DNA of 16,123 nucleotides from an uncultured Duganella sp. (GTDB lineage: Bacteria > Pseudomonadota > Gammaproteobacteria > Burkholderiales > Burkholderiaceae): the NCBI GenBank assembly GCA_946482635.1, contig CAMLSG010000120.1, positions 1 to 16,123 on the forward strand, in the 5' to 3' direction. The position numbers and the translations under genes are program-made. The number at the start of each line of letters is the position of its first letter. Positions within the stretch are counted from its first letter, which is position 1. Shown here piece by piece: positions 6,752 through 15,100 of this stretch. A model generated the notes under the pieces. That model searched no databases. It saw only the letters and a program-made list of their open reading frames with translations, and had not been told where the DNA came from.

Positions 6752-7302
6752 CCGCGCTTGCGGTCGTGGTGCCACAGCACGTCGCTGCCGCCGGCAAAGC
6801 GGTTCAGCACGCGCGCCAGCACAAACATCAGGTCCGACAGGCGGTTCACATACTGGCGGGGGAAGTCATTGATGGTTTCAGTCTTGCCCAGCGTGACGAT
6901 GGCGCGTTCGGCGCGGCGGCACACCGTGCGGCAGACGTGCGACACCGCAGCAGCTCGGGAACCCGCCGGGAGGATGAATTCCGTCAGCGCCGGCAGCGTG
7001 GCGTTGTACTTGGCCAGCAGCGCGTCCAGGCGCTCGACGTGTTCTTCCTTGATCATCTGGTAGCCGGGAATGCACAGCTCCCCGCCCAGGTCGAACAGGT
7101 CGTGCTGGATCGAAACCAGTTCCTCGCGCATCTCGTCCGGCAGCGGTTCGGCCAGCAGCACGCCCAGGTTGGAGTTCAGCTCATCCACTTCGCCAATGGC
7201 CTGGATGCGCACATTGTCCTTGTCCACGCGGGAGCCGTCGCCCAGGCCGGTAGTGCCTTTGTCGCCGGTGCGGGTGGCGATTTTCGATAGTCGATTACCC
7301 AT
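6748..7302 (-). CDS. Cob(I)alamin adenosyltransferase, PduO type
   Basis: This 184-residue enzyme transfers the 5'-deoxyadenosyl group of ATP to cob(I)alamin (or cobyrinic acid diamide) to make the adenosylcobalamin form, in the cytoplasm. The N-terminal ATP-binding motif TRTGDKGTTGLGDG (residues 10-23) is intact. The helical-bundle motifs VDELNSNLG, SRAAAVSHVCRTVCRRAERA and VNRLSDLMFVLAR that line the active site are also present. Length matches the PduO/MMAB family, which is unrelated to the CobA/BtuR type. No cobalamin-biosynthesis or B12-dependent enzyme gene is adjacent, so it probably serves salvage for enzymes coded elsewhere. It is convergent with the LysR gene (4-bp overlap at TTAA) and divergent from glcD, with an inverted repeat in the shared upstream region. 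Confidence 0.95.
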   Translation of the reverse strand: MGNRLSKIATRTGDKGTTGLGDGSRVDKDNVRIQAIGEVDELNSNLGVLLAEPLPDEMREELVSIQHDLFDLGGELCIPGYQMIKEEHVERLDALLAKYNATLPALTEFILPAGSRAAAVSHVCRTVCRRAERAIVTLGKTETINDFPRQYVNRLSDLMFVLARVLNRFAGGSDVLWHHDRKRG

Positions 7303-7311
7303 TGCAGCCTC

Positions 7312-7346
7312 AATTTGTCGTTAACGGTGGCAGGATACGACAAATT
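7312..7346. promoter_or_regulatory. 10-bp perfect inverted repeat in the adenosyltransferase/glcD intergenic region
   Basis: AATTTGTCGT (7312-7321) and ACGACAAATT (7337-7346) match perfectly across a 15-base spacer. A separate 8-bp palindrome, CGTTAACG, overlaps the left arm at 7319-7326. The repeat lies 10 bp before the adenosyltransferase start and about 60 bp before glcD, so it could be an operator for either or both. It could also form a leader hairpin in the adenosyltransferase transcript. Confidence 0.55.
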
Positions 7347-7392
7347 ACCAGTGGTTGGGAGGGGATTTCCACGTGCTTGCAGTAATTGAACT

Positions 7393-7398
7393 TACAAT
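7393..7398 (+). promoter_or_regulatory. Candidate -10 element of glcD, suggesting a leaderless message
   Basis: TACAAT matches the -10 consensus at five of six positions. Its last base is 7 bp before the A of the glcD ATG at 7405, so transcription would start at or next to the start codon. No Shine-Dalgarno is visible upstream of that ATG. A convincing -35 is missing, so the call is tentative. Confidence 0.35.
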
Positions 7399-7404
7399 GA
7401 ATTA

Positions 7405-8862
7405 ATGAAAAACAGCACAGCCTTCCTCGCCGCCCTGCGTGCGGCCCTGCCGCCCTCCAGCGTGCTGTCCGAACAGGAGGACACGCGTCCCTACGAGTGC
7501 GACGGGCTGTCGGCTTATCGCCAGCTTCCCATGGCAGTTGCCTTGCCGGCTGACGAAGCGCAGGTGGTGGCGGTACTCGGGATTTGCCGCGAATTCAATG
7601 TGCCGGTCGTGCCGCGTGGGGCCGGCACCGGCTTGTCCGGCGGCGCCATGCCGATCGCGGAAGGCTTGGTGCTGTCCACGGCGCGCATGAACCAGATTGT
7701 GCGCATGGACGCTTATTCCCGCACGGCGGTGGTGCAGCCGGGCGTGCGCAACCTCGCCATTTCCGAAGCGGCAGAACCCTACGGCCTGTACTACGCCCCT
7801 GACCCCTCGTCGCAGATTGCCTGCACCATAGGCGGGAATGTGGCAGAGAACTCCGGCGGCGTGCACTGCCTGAAATACGGCCTGACGGTGCATAACGTGC
7901 TGCGCGTGCGCATGGTGACCATCGAGGGCGACGTAGTGGAACTGGGCAGCGAAGCGCTCGATGCACCCGGCCTGGACCTTCTGGCCGCCTTCGTCGGTTC
8001 GGAGGGAATGCTGGGCATCGTCACCGAGGTCACCGTCAAGCTGGTGCCAAAGCCCGCCAGTGCACGCGTCATCATGGCGTCCTTCGACGAAGTGACTGCG
8101 AGCTGCAGCGCGGTGGCCGACGTGATCGCTGCCGGCATCATTCCGGCCGGGCTGGAGATGATGGACCGTACGTCTTCACGCATGGTGGAGCCCTTTGTAC
8201 GCGCCGGCTACGATACCGAGGCTGCAGCCATCCTGTTGTGCGAGGCCGACGGCACGGCCGACGAGGTCGACGAGGAAATCGCCCGCATGACAGCCGTGCT
8301 GCAGGCGGCCGGCGCCAGCGCGGTGCTGGTGTCGGGCACCGAGGCCGAACGACTGAAATTCTGGTCCGGCCGCAAGAATGCCTTCCCGGCTGCGGGACGC
8401 ATTTCGCCCGATTACTACTGCATGGACGGCACCATCCCGCGCAAGCAACTGGCGCGCGTGCTGCTGGGCATCCAGCAGATGGAGGCCAAATACGGCCTGC
8501 GCTGCGCAAACGTGTTTCATGCGGGCGACGGCAACCTGCACCCGCTGATCCTGTTCGATGCCAACCAGCCGGACGAACTGCATCGTGCTGAGGCTTTCGG
8601 CGCTGAAATCCTGGCGCTGTGCGTGGAAGTGGGCGGCACCATCACCGGCGAGCATGGCGTGGGCATCGAGAAGATCGACTCGATGTGCGCTCAGTTCAGC
8701 GACGCCGAGCTGGCGGCCTTCTTCGCGGTGAAGCAGGCTTTCGATCCCTTGTCGCTGCTGAACCCGAACAAGGCCATTCCAACGCTGAACCGCTGTGCGG
8801 AGTTCGGCAAGATGCATGTGCGTGCGGGGCGCCTGCCGCATGCCGGCTTGCCGAGGTTCTGA
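7405..8862 (+). CDS. glcD: Glycolate oxidase, FAD-linked catalytic subunit
   Basis: GlcD is the FAD-binding dehydrogenase subunit that oxidises glycolate (and D-lactate) to glyoxylate, passing electrons through GlcE/GlcF to the respiratory chain. The 485 residues carry the FAD-binding type-4 (PCMH) fold in the N-terminal half: VPRGAGTGLSGGAMP around residues 70-84, PGVRNLAISEAAEPYGLYYAPDPSS, then IGGNVAENSGGVHCLKYG. GSEGMLGIVTEVTVKL closes that domain. The C-terminal oxidase domain has HAGDGNLHPLIL and GTITGEHGVGIEK. Length matches the E. coli protein (499). The ATG at 7405 has no ribosome-binding site. The stop at 8860-8862 is one base before the glcE start. An internal deletion or frameshift is not seen. 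Confidence 0.96.
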   Translation: MKNSTAFLAALRAALPPSSVLSEQEDTRPYECDGLSAYRQLPMAVALPADEAQVVAVLGICREFNVPVVPRGAGTGLSGGAMPIAEGLVLSTARMNQIVRMDAYSRTAVVQPGVRNLAISEAAEPYGLYYAPDPSSQIACTIGGNVAENSGGVHCLKYGLTVHNVLRVRMVTIEGDVVELGSEALDAPGLDLLAAFVGSEGMLGIVTEVTVKLVPKPASARVIMASFDEVTASCSAVADVIAAGIIPAGLEMMDRTSSRMVEPFVRAGYDTEAAAILLCEADGTADEVDEEIARMTAVLQAAGASAVLVSGTEAERLKFWSGRKNAFPAAGRISPDYYCMDGTIPRKQLARVLLGIQQMEAKYGLRCANVFHAGDGNLHPLILFDANQPDELHRAEAFGAEILALCVEVGGTITGEHGVGIEKIDSMCAQFSDAELAAFFAVKQAFDPLSLLNPNKAIPTLNRCAEFGKMHVRAGRLPHAGLPRF

Positions 8863-8863
8863 C

Positions 8864-9940
8864 ATGGATGCGATCCTCGAACAATTCCGGGCCCGCATCC
8901 AGGCGGCCGGCGCCGACGGTACCCGTCTGCTGTTGCGCGGCGGCGGCACCAAGGACTGGTATGGGCAGAACGTGGTGGGCGATGTGTTCGATACGCGCGC
9001 CTATGCGGGCGTAGTCGATTATGAGCCGACTGAACTGGTGATCACGGCGCGCTGCGGCACGCCGCTGGCGGAAGTCGAAGCGCTGGTCGCGCAGCATGGC
9101 CAGATGCTGGCATTCGAGCCGCCGCGCTTTGGCGCCGGTTCGACGATAGGCGGCGTGGTGGCCAGCGGCTTGTCGGGTCCGCGCCGTGCAACTGCCGGCG
9201 CCTTGCGCGACTTCGTACTGGGCGCACAACTGATGGATGGACGCGGCGAACTGCTGTCCTTCGGCGGCCAGGTGATGAAGAACGTGGCTGGCTATGACGT
9301 ATCGCGGCTGCTGGCCGGCTCCCTTGGGACGCTCGGGCTGATCACCCAGGTGTCGCTGAAAGTGCTGCCGGTGCCCTTCTGCGAGGCGAGCATTCGTTTC
9401 GAGGTGGATGAAGTCAAGGCGCTGCGCATGATGAACGAATGGGCGGGACAGCCGCTGCCGGTGTCGGGCACTTGCTGGCACGCGGGCGTGCTGACCGTGC
9501 GGCTGTCTGGCGCCCAGGCGGCAGTCAGGGCGGCGCAGGCGGGCATGGGCGGCGAAGCGCTGGATGATGGCGACGCGTTCTGGAATGCGTTGCGCGACCA
9601 GCGCGGCGATTTCTTTGCGGGCGCGGAGGCGGGGGCTGCGGAGTTGTGGCGTCTTTCTGTGCCTGCCACTGCCAGCGCGCTGGTCATGCGCGGCGAGCAA
9701 CTGATCGAGTGGGGCGGGGCACAGCGCTGGCTGCGCGTTGACCGGGGCGTGGCGGACGATATCCGGCGCGTCGCGGCTGCGGCCGGCGGCCATGCCACGC
9801 GCTACCGGGTCGAGAGCGAAGACCTGGGCGCTGGAGTCGGCGCCTTCCATCCTCTGGCGCCGGCCATCGCCCGCATCCACGAACGCCTGAAAGCCGCCTT
9901 CGATCCGGCGGGCATTTTCAACATCGGCCGCATGTACTGA
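8864..9940 (+). CDS. glcE: Glycolate oxidase subunit, FAD-binding
   Basis: GlcE is the second flavin-domain subunit of glycolate oxidase and is required for activity with GlcD and GlcF. The open frame extends upstream into glcD, but the ATG at 8864 is the likely start. It follows the glcD stop by one base and GAGG at 8853-8856 is 7 bases away, giving 358 residues, close to the E. coli 350. The FAD-binding fold is seen in LLLRGGGTKDWYG (about residues 23-35), ELVITARCGTPLAEVEALVA, FGAGSTIGGVVASGLSGPRR and MKNVAGYDVSRLLAGSLGTLGLI. The C-terminal FHPLAPAIARIHERLKAAFDPAGIFNIGRMY is the family signature end. Translational coupling with both neighbours is likely from the one-base gaps. Confidence 0.95.
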   Translation: MDAILEQFRARIQAAGADGTRLLLRGGGTKDWYGQNVVGDVFDTRAYAGVVDYEPTELVITARCGTPLAEVEALVAQHGQMLAFEPPRFGAGSTIGGVVASGLSGPRRATAGALRDFVLGAQLMDGRGELLSFGGQVMKNVAGYDVSRLLAGSLGTLGLITQVSLKVLPVPFCEASIRFEVDEVKALRMMNEWAGQPLPVSGTCWHAGVLTVRLSGAQAAVRAAQAGMGGEALDDGDAFWNALRDQRGDFFAGAEAGAAELWRLSVPATASALVMRGEQLIEWGGAQRWLRVDRGVADDIRRVAAAAGGHATRYRVESEDLGAGVGAFHPLAPAIARIHERLKAAFDPAGIFNIGRMY

Positions 9941-9941
9941 T

Positions 9942-11171
9942 ATGCAAACCAACCTGGCAGATTTCATCAAGGGCACGCCGGAAGGCGACGAGGCGGAAGC
10001 GATCCTGCGCGCTTGCGTGCACTGCGGCTTTTGCACGGCCACATGCCCGACATACCAGTTGCTGGGCGACGAGCTGGATGGCCCGCGCGGGCGCATTTAC
10101 CTGATCAAGCAGGTGCTGGAGGGGGCGCCGGTGACGGCCAGCACCCAGCTCCACCTGGACCGCTGCCTGACTTGCCGCAACTGCGAAAGCACCTGTCCGT
10201 CGGGCGTCAAATATGGCCGCCTGGCCGACATCGGGCGCAAAGTGGTGGAACAGCGCGTGCCGCGCAGGCTGCCGGACCGCATCAAGCGCTATGTGCTGAA
10301 AGAAGCGCTGCCGCGGCGCTGGCTGTTCGAACCGGTGCTGCGCGCGGGCCAGCTGCTCAAGCCTTTACTCGGCAAGCCGTTGCAGGACAAGCTGCCGGCG
10401 CGTGGCGCGGCGACAGCATGGCCGGTCCGGGAGCATGCGCGCAAGATGCTGGTGCTGGATGGCTGCGTGCAGCCTGGCCTGGCGCCCAATATCAATGCGG
10501 CCACGGCGCGCGTGCTCGATACGCTGGGCGTGCAGCTGGTTGCTGCGCCGGGCGCCGGCTGCTGCGGCGCACTGCGCTTCCACCTCAATGACCAGGACGC
10601 GGCACTGGACGACATGCGGCGCAATATCGACGCCTGGTGGCCGTATGTGGAGCAGGCGGAAGCAATCGTCATGACGGCATCCGGCTGTGGCGTCACGGTC
10701 AAGGAGTATGGCCACCTGCTGGCCCACGACAGCGCCTATGCCGGCAAGGCGGCGCGCGTCTCAGGCATGACGCGCGACCTGAGCGAAATCCTGCCGGCGT
10801 TCGAGGCCGAACTGGCGCAGCGCGTGCGTGCGCGCCCGGGCGGCGATGCGCAGGTGGCGTGGCATCCTCCCTGCACGCTGCAGCATGGCCAGCAAATTCG
10901 CGGCAAGGTTGAAGGACTGCTGCGCGCGATCGGCGTGGACGTGAAAATGTGCCGCGACGCGCATTTATGCTGCGGTTCGGCCGGTACCTACTCGATATTG
11001 CAGCCGGAGTTGTCGCTGCAGCTGCGCGACCGCAAGCTTGCCAACCTGGCTGATACCGGCGCGGGGCGCATCGTGTCGGCCAACATCGGCTGCATCGGCC
11101 ACCTGCAGTCAGGCACGCAAACGCCGGTCGAACACTGGATCGAGCTGGTCGACCGCGCCCTGCATGGCTAG
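9942..11171 (+). CDS. glcF: Glycolate oxidase iron-sulfur subunit
   Basis: GlcF carries electrons from the flavin subunits toward quinone. The 409-residue protein has two 4Fe-4S ferredoxin motifs: Cys25, Cys28, Cys31 and Cys35 (CVHCGFCTATCP), then Cys75, Cys78, Cys81 and Cys85 (CLTCRNCESTCP). Two cysteine-rich (CCG) domains follow. The first is marked by GAGCCGALRFH and TASGCGVTVKEYG. The second is marked by HPPCTLQHGQQ, HLCCGSAGTYS and ANIGCIGHLQSG. Length matches E. coli GlcF (407). The start lies one base after the glcE stop. The gene is last in glcDEF and ends only 2 bp before the stop codon of the convergent response regulator, so its transcript must either end inside that gene or read antisense through it. 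No glcC regulator, glcB or permease gene adjoins the operon here. Confidence 0.96.
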   Translation: MQTNLADFIKGTPEGDEAEAILRACVHCGFCTATCPTYQLLGDELDGPRGRIYLIKQVLEGAPVTASTQLHLDRCLTCRNCESTCPSGVKYGRLADIGRKVVEQRVPRRLPDRIKRYVLKEALPRRWLFEPVLRAGQLLKPLLGKPLQDKLPARGAATAWPVREHARKMLVLDGCVQPGLAPNINAATARVLDTLGVQLVAAPGAGCCGALRFHLNDQDAALDDMRRNIDAWWPYVEQAEAIVMTASGCGVTVKEYGHLLAHDSAYAGKAARVSGMTRDLSEILPAFEAELAQRVRARPGGDAQVAWHPPCTLQHGQQIRGKVEGLLRAIGVDVKMCRDAHLCCGSAGTYSILQPELSLQLRDRKLANLADTGAGRIVSANIGCIGHLQSGTQTPVEHWIELVDRALHG

Positions 11172-11173
11172 CG

Positions 11174-12157
11174 TCAGCGTTCTGCCCATTTGTCCATGAT
11201 GTGCGTCACCTCGGGCAACTGGTCGAGGAACAGGTCCACCAGGCGCGGCTCGAAATGCTGGCCGCGCTGGTCTTTCATCCAGGCGCAGGCGTCTTCCAGT
11301 TTCCAGGCGGCCTTGTAAGGGCGCACGGACGTCAGCGCATCGAAGACGTCGGCAACGGCGACAATGCGGCCAGCCAGCGGGATGTCCTCGCCGGCCAGGC
11401 GGTTGGGATAGCCGCTGCCGTCCCATTTTTCATGGTGCGACAGCGCCACCTCGTGCGCCATTGCCAGCATGCCGCCCTCGTGCTGGCCGATGATGTGGGC
11501 GCCGATGCCGGGGTGGGTTTGCATGACCACGTATTCTTCCGGGGTCAGGCGCCCCGGCTTTTGCAGGATGCTGTCGGGAATGCCGATCTTGCCGATGTCG
11601 TGCATCGGCGCTGAAATGAACAGGTCGTCGGCTTCCTGTTCATCGAAGCCGGCGGCCAGGCCAAGCAGGCGCGCATAATGGCTCATGCGGATCACGTGCA
11701 GGCCGGTTTCGTTGTCCTTGTATTCCGCCGCCAGGCCGAGACGCTGCACGATGGCCAGGCGGCTGGCGCGCAGCTCTTCCATCCGCACCATCGACAGGTG
11801 CAGCTTGATGCGGGCCTTGACCACGGCCGGGCTGACCGGCTTGCTGATGAAGTCCACCGCGCCGGCCTCGAAGCCGACCACCTCGTCCGTCGAATCGGTC
11901 AATGCGGTGACGAAAATCACGGGGATATGGGTGGTGGCGGGGTTGGCCTTCAAGACCCGGCAAACGTCGTAGCCCGTCATCTCGGGCATCATCACGTCAA
12001 GCAGGATCAGGTCGGGTTTTTCGTTGACTGCCAGTTCGATGGCGCGCGCGCCATCCTTGGCGAACAGCAGCCGGTACTGGTCCTGCAGGATCTGGCGCAG
12101 TAGTTGCAGGTTGGTCGACTCGTCGTCGATGGCAAGCACGGTGGCCTGTCGGGTCAT
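11174..12157 (-). CDS. Two-component response regulator with HD-GYP cyclic-di-GMP phosphodiesterase domain
   Basis: From the ATG at 12157 the protein is 327 residues. An ATG 27 bp upstream keeps the frame, but the 12157 start has AAGGA at the right distance, overlaps the kinase stop as ATGA, and begins right before the receiver (VLAIDDES). The receiver domain (about 5-120) has acidic Asp11 and Asp12, phospho-acceptor Asp54, Thr84 and Lys106. A helical linker leads to an HD-GYP domain (about 140-320) with ENETGLH-type Glu150 and His154, His186-Asp187 in HDIGKIGIPD, HHEKWDGSGYP with the GYP triplet at 249-251, and DVFDALTSVRPYK. Such RpfG-like proteins hydrolyse cyclic-di-GMP in the cytoplasm. 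All catalytic residues I can check are intact, so an active phosphodiesterase switched by phosphorylation is expected. Its cognate kinase is the adjacent gene. Confidence 0.94.
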   Translation of the reverse strand: MTRQATVLAIDDESTNLQLLRQILQDQYRLLFAKDGARAIELAVNEKPDLILLDVMMPEMTGYDVCRVLKANPATTHIPVIFVTALTDSTDEVVGFEAGAVDFISKPVSPAVVKARIKLHLSMVRMEELRASRLAIVQRLGLAAEYKDNETGLHVIRMSHYARLLGLAAGFDEQEADDLFISAPMHDIGKIGIPDSILQKPGRLTPEEYVVMQTHPGIGAHIIGQHEGGMLAMAHEVALSHHEKWDGSGYPNRLAGEDIPLAGRIVAVADVFDALTSVRPYKAAWKLEDACAWMKDQRGQHFEPRLVDLFLDQLPEVTHIMDKWAER

Positions 12158-15100
12158 GGCGTTTTCCTTTGCGTGTCCTGGCACTCGTCCAGCAGCGCTT
12201 GCAATGCGTCGCGCGCAGCAGGAAAGTCGAAATCATCCAGCGCGCGCTGCAAGGCCTGCAGCCTTGGTTCGGCAACGCAACCGCGCAGCACGGACGATAG
12301 CGCGGACAGTTCCTGCTGGTCGAAACTGCCGCGCTCCAGCGAATGGAGCATTGCGTTGCCCATCGCATGCACACGTTCCAGGTCGAGCGGCCCGGCCGCG
12401 GCGGCCGCGCTTACGGCGGTAGCTTCGCCGGCATCGGCGCGGACATCGTCCTGCGCCCATACGGCCGCCAGCGCGTCCGTCAGGCGCAGCCCGGCCTGTT
12501 CCAGCAGGTCGGGCAGCGTCGCGCGGCCATCCGGCGCCTGCAAGCCGGTTTCCAGCCGCCATAGCGCATCGGCCAATTGTTCCATGCCCAGGTTGGCGGC
12601 GGCGCCACGCAGCCGGTGCGCCAGGGCCGCGCAGGCGGCATGCTGCCCAGCCGCCAAAGCGGACCTGAGCTCCCGCTCCGCACCCTCATAGTCGTGGGCG
12701 AAGCGCCGCAGCGCGCGCTGGTAGGCTTCGCGCTGTCCTGCCCAGCGGGCGGTGCCTTTTTCCGCGTTCAGCACCATGCCGCGTGCCGGAACAGCGGCCG
12801 GCGCCAGTTGCGGCGCGCCGGCCGGCATGCCGAGCACGCGCGCGAGCTCCTGCGTCAGCACGGCCACGTCCACCGGCTTGGTGGTAAAGCCGTCCATGCC
12901 TGCCTCACGCGTGGCCTCGCGGTCGCGTTCCAGCACGCTGGCGGTCATGGCAATCACCGGGGTGCGCTTGCGGCCTGTTGCCGCTTCATCGGCGCGGATG
13001 CGGCGGGTGGATTCCAGCCCGTCCATGCCGGGCATTTGCACGTCCATCAGGATGGCGTCGAACTGTGCTTCCGATGCCAGGTGCGCGGCCATGGCGCCAT
13101 CGCTGGCGCCGGTCACCGTATGGCCCAGCTTGGCCAGCAGCAGCATCAGCACTTCCAGGTTTTGCGGCACGTCGTCCGCCGCCAGGATATGCATCGGCGG
13201 CAGCAGGATTGGCGCTGCCGCGCTGCGCACTGCCTCGTCGCGTGCCGCCAGCAGCGGCAGCAGGACATGGAAGGTGCTGCCTTGCCCCGGCGAGCTCTCG
13301 GCCCAAAGGCTTCCGCCCATCAGCTCCACCAGCTGCTTGCAGATGGTGGTGCCCAGGCCGGTGCCGCCGAAGCGGCGGTTCATCGACGCGTCCGCCTGCA
13401 CAAAGGGCTCGAAGATGGCTGCCATGCGGTCGGGCGCGATGCCGATGCCGGTATCGGCGACGGCGAAGTGCACCATGCGCCGTTCGCCTTCGCGCGCGGC
13501 GGCCACGGTCAGCGAGACGCTGCCCTGGCTGGTGAACTTGACGGCGTTGTCCAGCAGGTTGGTCAGCACCTGGCGCACGCGCAGTTCGTCGCCGTGGATC
13601 CAGTTCGGCAGGGCGGGGTCGTATTGCAGCGACATCGACAAGCCCTTGGCCTTGGCCGCATTGCCCAGGGTCGAGGACAGTTCGTCGCTCAGTGCCAGCA
13701 GGCTGAAATCGTGCAGTTCGAGTTCCACTGCCCCTTTATCCAGCTTGGCGGTATCGAGGATGGCGTTCAGCAGGCGCAACAGCGACCGGCCCGCGTTGCG
13801 CACCGTGTCGAGGTGGCGCCGCTGCACGGCCGTCAGTTCGCCATGCAGCAGCACGTCGGTGAAGCCGAGGATGGAATTCATCGGCGTGCGGATCTCGTGG
13901 CTCATATTGGCCAGGAAGGCGGCGCGCGCCGCGGCGGCCTGCTCGGCGCGCTCCTTGGCAATGCGCAGGTCCTGCTCCATCAGGCGCCGGTTGCTGATGT
14001 CGAGCACCACGCCATCGAGCAACTCGACTTCGCCGGTCGGGCCGAGCACCACGTTGCCGTTGCCCCAGAACCAATGGATGCTGCCGTCGCGGTGGATGAT
14101 CCGGTATTCCAGGGTGAAGGCGCGGCGTTGTTCGACCGCGCTGCGGCCGCCTTGCGTGACCGCCGGCAGGTCGTCCGGATGCACCAGTTCCCCGAACAGG
14201 CGCTTGGGCGGGTCGCCGAGGAAATCGGAGGCCGGGTAGCCCGTCATCGTCTCGATGGCGTCGCTGACGAATACCAGCGGCCAGCCGGGCGCATTGCGGC
14301 AGCGGAAGGTAATGCCGGGGATATTGGCAACCAGCGAGCGCAGTTGCTCTTCGCTGGCGCGCAGCGCCTGTTCCAGGTCGCTCACATGGTGGAACAGGGC
14401 GCGGTAGCGCAGCATGCCGTTGGCGAAGACCACCAGCGCCGTCAGCAAGGCGGTGGTCAGGGTGACTGCCAGCGCCAGGAAGCCGGCGTTGGCAATGCCG
14501 CTGTCCGGGTCGAGCGGCACGCGGCCGACGAAGCGCGCGGCGGCCATGCCGGTGTAGTGCATGCCGGAGATGGCGCAGCCCATGATGGCGCCCGCCACGG
14601 CGACGGTGCCGGTTTCCCCCAGCCTGCCGCGCAGGCCCTGCAGGCCGAAGCGCACCCACAGCGCCAGGGTGGCCAGCGCGATAGCCACCACGATGGACAG
14701 GCCGAACATCCACGGGTCGTAACGCAACTGCAGCGCCGAACGCATGGCTGCCATGCCCGTATAGTGCATGGCGCCGATGCCGGCGCCGACCAGCACGCCG
14801 CCGACCAGCAGGCTGCGCAAGCCGATGCGATGGCGGCTAAGCAGGGACAGGGCGACGGTGGAAGCAGCGATGCTGGGCAGCATCGACAACAGCGTAATGG
14901 GTGGATCGTAGGCGACCGGCGTGCACAGGTTGAAGGCCAGCATGCCGATGAAGTGCATGGCCCACACGCCGCTGCCGAGGGACAGGCTGCCGGTCACCAG
15001 CGCGGCCAGGCGCAGCATGCGCTTGCTGCTGCGCGCTGCCTGGCCGGCCATCTGCAAGCCCATGGCGGACGAAAAGCTCGCCACCAGCACCGACAGGATG

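Noticed and set aside
8795..8863. Upstream extension of glcE to an earlier start inside glcD
   Set aside because: The ATG at 8864 has a well-placed GAGG, gives the normal family length, and follows the glcD stop by one base.
8696..10096. A 466-codon open frame on the minus strand opposite glcD, glcE and glcF
   Set aside because: It spans three well-conserved plus-strand genes and shows no family features.
12158..12184. Upstream ATG of the response regulator at 12184, adding nine residues
   Set aside because: The ATG at 12157 has AAGGA at correct spacing, forms an ATGA overlap with the kinase stop, and places the receiver domain at the usual distance from the N-terminus.
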